This document shows, one piece after another, positions 5,686 through 9,922 of a stretch of DNA of 9,922 bases (position 1 is the stretch's first letter; every line of letters begins with the position of its first letter). Below the pieces are notes generated by a model. It was not told the DNA's origin and did not search any database. It worked only from the letters and a program-made list of their open reading frames with translations. A program made the position numbers and the translations under genes. Origin of the DNA: Halarsenatibacter sp964462585 (GTDB lineage Bacteria; Bacillota; Halanaerobiia; Halanaerobiales; Halarsenatibacteraceae); assembly GCA_964462585.1 (NCBI GenBank), contig CAYXAK010000065.1, forward strand, positions 1 through 9,922. Direction: 5' to 3'.

Positions 5686-8484
5686 TTAAAAGGTTAAACC
5701 GGGAGCAATGTAAACTCTCAATCCTGGTTCATCCACATTACCTGCCAGACCAAGATTGATCCGGGCAGGCATCCGCCCGTAGGAAAGCTCCATATCCAGA
5801 CTCAGCTCAGCACCGTATCCCAGCAGTGTTCTGCTCTCATTCCCGGCTGATATCTCACCTCCCTCCACAAAAAGGCCCAGACTCATCTCATCGAAGAAAA
5901 CAGGAGAGAAACCCATCCCCCGCTTTATTTTCCAGAAAGGATAGCGGTATTCTCCCCGCATATAGTAAAGCTGTTCGCCGGCAAATCTCCGATCATATCC
6001 ACGCACGGGGTATCTGCCGAAGAGCCCGCCCATCTCATAAAATTCCTCCAGCTCAGACCAGGCCAGAGCTCCCCGCAGAGACAGCCGATGATCACCGGGG
6101 AATTCCAGAAACTCCCTCCAGTTGAGGTCGCTGTAGAGATTGTGTTCTCGATCATAATAGGCTGTGCCGGCATTGAGCGTTACATTTCTCTGCCAGCTGA
6201 AATGATCACGGCCTCCCTGAGCGGCATAATCCAGCATACCGAAGAGCTGATATATTTCCTCCAGGCCATCATCCCTCAGCTCACCTCTCAGATAGGCAGC
6301 ACCAGCTCCCAGCCTCCATCTGGAAAACATGTCGGTGCTGAGGGGGTAGAGAGCCTGAAGTGAGTGCTGGTCCTGATAATAATAATTTGATCCCCTCATC
6401 TGACGGCCGGCCTGGCGTGAACTCTGCAGCAGAAGATCGATATGGTTGGGATCAAGCTCCAGATCCAGGCCATAGCTCCAGGGGTATTCGAAACCTGAAC
6501 CATCGTACTCCACAGTAGCCTGATAGTGAAATTTATTCAGGGGGTCCCGCCCGCCCATTGTGAGCCCCAGATAGCTGCCGCGCGTGCTGATGAAAAAACT
6601 GGGGAAATAATATCTGGGAAATATGTAGTCGAGCGGACTGTAGGATTCCGGTGATCCCTGAACATCATCCCGCTCCCCACCGAAATCCAGACCATCTGCC
6701 TCCAGAGGAGCCGGCTCAGCCCACAGATCCACCTCCCTGTCAGTGCTCTCTGCTAGAGGCATCTCATAGAGATCATAACCAGACTTTGAATAACCGGCAT
6801 AGATCAGCCGATCATCGACAGGCATGGGATCAAACGCACCTGTGATCTTCTCCGTCAGCTGCTGGATATTCCCCGTCTCCAGCTGATAGCTGTATATGTT
6901 ATAGATTCCTCCCCGGTCCGAACTGAAGAGAATTCTGTCACCTGCTTCCGACCAGGCCGGCGAGATAACTGACTCCTCACCTCTGGTTATTCTCTCCCGG
7001 CTTCCCTCCACATCCTCTGCGGAGAGGTCAAAGAGAAATATATCCTGATACCCTCCGGGGTTCCAGCTTATAACAGCCAGCCTCTCCCCCCCGGGAGCCA
7101 GCTCAATATTGACAAACTGTTCACCCTCTTCTCCTTCGATGATGACCTCTCTCTCCTCAGAAACACCATCACCACCCAGAATATCACCATCTCTGACCAC
7201 CCGGGTGCTGCCGGCCTCCTGGTTGATATAAATAACATCACCTTCGTCCGTCACAGCCGGGCTGTGGGCCCTGGCCCCTTCGGTCAGCTGCTCGCTGCTG
7301 TTGGAGGAAAAGTCGTATAAATATAGATCATAGAACTGCTCTTCCGCTGTGTGGTATTCCAGACGGGAGTAGATCAGATCTCCCCCCGGGGTTAGATCAT
7401 AGCCGGTAGGGGCCATTATCCCGCCTGTAAGGTGTTCATCACTGCCCTCCTCAAGGTTATAGATTCTCAGACCGGGAAATTTTTCGCCGGTATGGTAATA
7501 TACGATACTATCTTCTTCCTCAAGGTAAAGAGGTTGATGAACATCAAAACCCACATCAGTCAGCCTCTCACCGTAGGTTATACCGCGGTTTGCAGCTTTT
7601 TCTGCCTCTGACCGGTAATAATCATATTTCTCACGGCGCCAGTCCTCAATCAGCTGATAGGCATCATCACCATATACCTCTTTGAAAATGGAGTTAATAC
7701 CACGGCCGGGGTTGCCGGCATAGAGCTCACTAACCTCAATTAACTTGTCCTTGCCGTACTCCTCCTCCAGATAAGAAAATATTGAGGCCCCGTATATATA
7801 GACAGCACTGCCTCCCGGCGGCCAGCTCTCCAGATTGTACTGGCCGTGAATCTGATCCAGCTCATATAAGCCTTCCTCCAGAAAGGCAGTCCTCATGTAC
7901 ATATCATAGATGGCATCATCGGCCCGGCCGCCCTCTGTGAGCATAGTCTCGGCCATAATGGCATAACCCTCCAGCATCCAGTAGGGCTGGAACATATTGG
8001 GATAAGTATAGGTGGGCACACGACCGAATATATTTCTGATAGCCTCGGAGCCTCCCGATCTCAGGTTGAGATGGAGGACATGGGCATACTCGTGAGCTAT
8101 AAGAAGTCTGAGCCAGCTTTCAAAACCGGTCCCGAACTCCCGGTTGAGGGGATGGCTCAAATTTATCTCGATCGAATCGAGCAGATAGGGGGTTGTCACA
8201 CCCGCAGCTCTGTCACTGTCATCTCTGATGATCAGGTGGGTTATATCCTCGCGCTCATAATTGTAATATTCAATCAGATCATCGTGCACATCCTCGGCCA
8301 CACCGGCCGCAGTCCTTGCTTCGTCCTCCAGGCCGGCGGGAAAATGCACCAAAAAGTTTTCGGTCTCAAGTGTCTGCCAGCCGGCCTCTACTTCTGCCGG
8401 CGCTGAGAACAATATGGGGACTGCTAACAGAATAATGATGGATAAAAGCTTCAGTCCGGACCCTGGTTTAAGCAAAACATTCAC
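5686..8484 (-). CDS. Outer-membrane protein: peptidase MA-like, TolB/PD40 propeller and Omp85-like barrel
   Basis: Predicted to be exported and inserted in the outer membrane, with a possible zinc protease domain in the periplasm or outside; the substrate is unknown. In order: signal peptide (about 1-34, ending VEA|G); gluzincin-like domain with HEYAH (131-135) and a second Glu in LEGYA (E172), 37 residues later, as in the peptidase MA clan; PD40/TolB-like beta-propeller (about 300-580), clearest at SPAWSEAGDRILFSSDRGG (508-526); and a C-terminal beta-barrel (about 620-932) with PVRGY (826-830), like the VRGF/Y motif of loop 6 in Omp85 proteins, then GEYRYPF and a terminal Phe. All metal ligands are present. 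The reading starts at GTG (8484), with only a weak GGGAAG upstream; an in-frame TTG at 8475 has GAGGTGA 5 nt before it and may be the true start. No clear terminator separates it from marR (102-nt gap). The barrel implies a diderm cell. Confidence 0.85.
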   Translation of the reverse strand: MNVLLKPGSGLKLLSIIILLAVPILFSAPAEVEAGWQTLETENFLVHFPAGLEDEARTAAGVAEDVHDDLIEYYNYEREDITHLIIRDDSDRAAGVTTPYLLDSIEINLSHPLNREFGTGFESWLRLLIAHEYAHVLHLNLRSGGSEAIRNIFGRVPTYTYPNMFQPYWMLEGYAIMAETMLTEGGRADDAIYDMYMRTAFLEEGLYELDQIHGQYNLESWPPGGSAVYIYGASIFSYLEEEYGKDKLIEVSELYAGNPGRGINSIFKEVYGDDAYQLIEDWRREKYDYYRSEAEKAANRGITYGERLTDVGFDVHQPLYLEEEDSIVYYHTGEKFPGLRIYNLEEGSDEHLTGGIMAPTGYDLTPGGDLIYSRLEYHTAEEQFYDLYLYDFSSNSSEQLTEGARAHSPAVTDEGDVIYINQEAGSTRVVRDGDILGGDGVSEEREVIIEGEEGEQFVNIELAPGGERLAVISWNPGGYQDIFLFDLSAEDVEGSRERITRGEESVISPAWSEAGDRILFSSDRGGIYNIYSYQLETGNIQQLTEKITGAFDPMPVDDRLIYAGYSKSGYDLYEMPLAESTDREVDLWAEPAPLEADGLDFGGERDDVQGSPESYSPLDYIFPRYYFPSFFISTRGSYLGLTMGGRDPLNKFHYQATVEYDGSGFEYPWSYGLDLELDPNHIDLLLQSSRQAGRQMRGSNYYYQDQHSLQALYPLSTDMFSRWRLGAGAAYLRGELRDDGLEEIYQLFGMLDYAAQGGRDHFSWQRNVTLNAGTAYYDREHNLYSDLNWREFLEFPGDHRLSLRGALAWSELEEFYEMGGLFGRYPVRGYDRRFAGEQLYYMRGEYRYPFWKIKRGMGFSPVFFDEMSLGLFVEGGEISAGNESRTLLGYGAELSLDMELSYGRMPARINLGLAGNVDEPGLRVYIAPGLTF

Positions 8485-8509
8485 CTCAACTTCCCGGAAT
8501 TTAATATCT

Positions 8510-8544
8510 AAAATAAACCCCGGCGAGCAGAACTCAACCGGGGT
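8510..8544 (-). terminator. Rho-independent terminator after the DnaB-like ATPase gene
   Basis: On the minus strand ACCCCGG (8544-8538) pairs with CCGGGGT (8523-8517) around a 14-nt loop, followed by TTTATTTT (8517-8510). It lies about 47 nt after the ATPase stop codon and only 26 nt before the start of the outer-membrane protein gene. No convincing promoter fits in those 26 nt, so the downstream gene may depend on readthrough or on a promoter overlapping the terminator. The rest of the 8485-8590 gap shows nothing else. Confidence 0.8.
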
Positions 8545-8590
8545 CTATTTGAACTCCTATTCAGCTCAGAAAGGCCCATGCTGTTATTTC

Positions 8591-9466
8591 TTATTTTTTG
8601 AAGTCGGAGAAGGTATCGGATATGATTTTATCTTTCTCCTCACTGTGTTCCTTAAACTGCAGGAGTGGAGCCTCCCACAGAAACTGATGCTCACCGGTGG
8701 GACCGGTAGAATTGTGGATAACATGCAGTATGGCAGGTTCCGGTATGGAGTTGAGATGCACCTTCAGCTCTCTATCCCATTCTCTCTGCTCGGAGCAATA
8801 ATCAGGGCGTTCCAGCAGAGCCACAGTGTCGACCTCACTGCCCAGTTCCCGGGCATCTTCCTCTCCGGCTCGATAGAGAAGCAGCAGAGGTATCTCCAGC
8901 TCTCTGGCCAGCTTGCGCAGTTCAGCATATATGATGCTCAACATCTTGCCCTCTGGCTTTTCTATATCACGATCACGGGAGATCTCCAGATACCGGATAT
9001 CATCTACAACAATAAAATCAGCATGTGAGAACTTCTCATAGATGAGTGACTGCAGTTCAGCCAGTGTCAGTTCATCCCCGTCATAAATAGTCAGTCTGTC
9101 CTCCTCGATCAGCTGCTGATATCTGAGTGCGCTCTCCTTAACCTGACTGCTGTAATTGTCCTCTTCATCTATGTCAAGCTCGTATTCCTCCAGTCTGGCA
9201 TCCTCCATCTCGTCCGCCTCTATCCTGTGCTGCTGTTTGAAGAGCGGTATCTCAGTGTCCAGATGAATAAATCTCTCACCCAGCTCAGCGATACCTTCAT
9301 CGAGAGTGAAATATACTACACTCTCCTCCTGTTCGACCAGGCGGTGACGGGCGATATTGACTGCCAGAGATGTCTTTCCTACATGGGCTGGTCCCGCCAG
9401 CACGGTGAGTTCACCAGGGGCCAGTAAATTAAACTTTTTATCAAGACCACTGTAACCGGTTTTCAT
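8591..9466 (-). CDS. Stand-alone DnaB-like RecA-fold ATPase
   Basis: Cytoplasmic P-loop ATPase of 291 residues related to the C-terminal domain of replicative helicase DnaB, but without the DnaB N-terminal primase-binding domain, so it is not the replicative helicase itself. The opening TGYSGLDKKFNLLAPGEL matches the DnaB lead-in 'TGF.dLD....Gl..GdL'. Walker A is GPAHVGKTS (25-33) and Walker B DFIVVDD (150-156); the end carries STGPTGEHQFLWEAPLLQF (253-271), like the DnaB 'RNGPTG...F....tRF' tail. Compared by eye with DnaB, the catalytic SLEM glutamate is replaced by TLDE (D56/E57), and the Lys and Arg-finger positions before GPTG are H251 and S253. An acidic insert (about 82-106) follows the first lobe. 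Start: ATG with GGAGGGG 6 nt upstream. It may be a KaiC/RadA-like or degenerate DnaB relative; the role is unknown. Confidence 0.8.
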   Translation of the reverse strand: MKTGYSGLDKKFNLLAPGELTVLAGPAHVGKTSLAVNIARHRLVEQEESVVYFTLDEGIAELGERFIHLDTEIPLFKQQHRIEADEMEDARLEEYELDIDEEDNYSSQVKESALRYQQLIEEDRLTIYDGDELTLAELQSLIYEKFSHADFIVVDDIRYLEISRDRDIEKPEGKMLSIIYAELRKLARELEIPLLLLYRAGEEDARELGSEVDTVALLERPDYCSEQREWDRELKVHLNSIPEPAILHVIHNSTGPTGEHQFLWEAPLLQFKEHSEEKDKIISDTFSDFKK

Positions 9467-9571
9467 GACAATCCCCTCCGTAAATTTTCTCCTGACCTGT
9501 AAAAGGCGGCAGGTTAAATTTTCTTATATGGCCCAGCCCCAATCACTCAGTAAAAATTATTGTTGATGATT

Positions 9572-9600
9572 ATTATAACTCTATTTCTGCCATTTTGCAA
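9572..9600 (-). promoter_or_regulatory. Sigma-A promoter of the DnaB-like ATPase gene
   Basis: Minus strand TTGCAA (9600-9595), 17-nt spacer, then TATAAT (9577-9572): a perfect -10 and a 4-of-6 -35. The transcript should start near 9565, giving a leader of about 100 nt before the ATG at 9466. In that leader a small hairpin ACCTG/CAGGT with a 10-nt loop can form, but I see no known riboswitch. Confidence 0.75.
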
Positions 9601-9671
9601 ATAGATATTTTACAATTAAGCGGTCTGAAGGAAACTTAACCGCCCTCAATATGAATTATAGGGCATATTTT

Positions 9672-9679
9672 GCTATAAT
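9672..9679 (+). promoter_or_regulatory. Extended -10 promoter of the small membrane peptide gene
   Basis: TGCTATAAT is a perfect extended -10 (TGnTATAAT) on the plus strand, about 35 nt before the ATG at 9715. The expected -35 position (about 9651-9656, ATGAAT) is poor, which extended -10 promoters tolerate. It is divergent from the ATPase promoter, with about 70 bp between the two cores. Confidence 0.65.
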
Positions 9680-9714
9680 TTAATGTAAGCTGATATCAGA
9701 GGGGGCTAAAATAT

Positions 9715-9852
9715 ATGAAATATGCACAGCAGATTGTGGGAGTTGTGGGGATAGTGGCAGGGCTTAATGGTTTCTTTGCCGGAGATATGCTGCTGGGAGG
9801 ACTGACGATACTGGCCGGAATCTATCTAGTCAGCCAGGGAAGAAAAAAATAA
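9715..9852 (+). CDS. Small hydrophobic membrane peptide, 45 aa
   Basis: An open reading frame of 45 codons plus TAA, starting MKYAQQIVGVVGIVAGLNGF. It has two hydrophobic stretches, about residues 6-22 (Gly/Val-rich) and 25-40 (MLLGGLTILAGIYLV), joined by a short loop with Asp24, and a positive tail GRKK. This looks like a two-helix membrane hairpin with the C-terminus in the cytoplasm. GAGGGGG lies 9 nt before the ATG and an extended -10 promoter about 35 nt before it, which supports a real gene despite the size. No family is recognised with confidence. It is the only plus-strand gene in the window. Toxin-like peptides share this size, but no antitoxin or antisense RNA was seen, so no such role is claimed. 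Confidence 0.7.
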   Translation: MKYAQQIVGVVGIVAGLNGFFAGDMLLGGLTILAGIYLVSQGRKK

Positions 9853-9873
9853 CCAGGGAAAAAATACCCCAAC

Positions 9874-9898
9874 AAAAAAAGCCGAGCCATGGGCTCGG
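9874..9898 (-). terminator. Minus-strand terminator of a gene beyond the right edge
   Basis: CCGAGCC (9882-9888) and GGCTCGG (9892-9898) form a 7-bp GC-rich stem with a 3-nt loop. Read on the minus strand it is followed by seven T (9880-9874), so it should stop a minus-strand transcript entering from the right. On the plus strand the A-run lies before the stem, so it is not a good terminator for the 45-aa gene that ends 21 nt earlier. The 23 bases to its right are too few to identify the gene. Confidence 0.72.
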
Positions 9899-9922
9899 TG
9901 GTGTGGTAGGGCGGGCGGGAAC

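Noticed and set aside
8414..9028. 204-codon plus-strand reading frame opposite the DnaB-like gene
   Set aside because: It overlaps the Walker-motif gene and a terminator and resembles no protein family.
9616..9643. GCGGT/ACCGC and TTAAG/CTTAA inverted repeats between the divergent promoters
   Set aside because: Each arm is only 5 bp with a long loop and the two pairings conflict; not above chance.
9899..9922. Possible tRNA 3' end on the minus strand (CTACCA or CACACCA before a terminator)
   Set aside because: Counting back from either CCA, the T-loop lacks the conserved A58 or the Y60-C61 step, and the rest lies outside the window.

Overview
The window reads as chromosomal DNA of an anaerobic, probably halophilic, diderm member of the Firmicutes, most like the Halanaerobiales. 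This is an inference from three things seen together: a T-box leader (a Firmicutes-type regulator), a secreted protein ending in an Omp85-type outer-membrane barrel (so the cell has two membranes), and strongly Asp/Glu-rich proteins. Base composition is near balanced, and shine-dalgarno sites are strong and purine-rich. No species is named because no marker here decides it.

Six genes lie on the minus strand and one small gene on the plus strand. From the left: a terminator (51-94), then valS (140-2791) for valyl-tRNA synthetase. Its roughly 270-nt untranslated leader is a tRNA-Val-sensing T-box element with a GUC specifier and its own terminator. Transcribed towards valS is a three-gene cluster: marR-type regulator (5584-5156), orphan radical SAM enzyme (5095-3707) and small exported PsbP-like protein (3683-3132). 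A near-consensus sigma-A promoter and a nested AT-rich palindrome precede the regulator. The 60-nt gap before the radical SAM gene can form two mutually exclusive hairpins.

Next upstream is a 932-codon gene (8484-5686) whose product joins a signal peptide, an HEYAH metallopeptidase-like domain, a TolB/PD40 propeller and an Omp85-like barrel. Before it stand a terminator and a DnaB-related RecA-fold ATPase (9466-8591), which lacks the DnaB N-terminal domain and seems to have lost the arginine-finger region. That gene has a clear promoter at 9572-9600. Divergent from it, on the plus strand, is a 45-aa two-helix membrane peptide gene (9715-9852) with an extended -10 promoter. The right edge holds the minus-strand terminator of a gene outside the window.

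The genes do not form one pathway. valS is housekeeping and amino-acid regulated; the marR-radical SAM-PsbP-like cluster looks like one regulated unit of unknown substrate; the large outer-membrane protein and the ATPase are separate units. No mobile element, CRISPR array, rRNA or complete tRNA was seen. The most unusual items are the peptidase-propeller-barrel fusion, the degenerate DnaB-like ATPase and the marR promoter palindrome.
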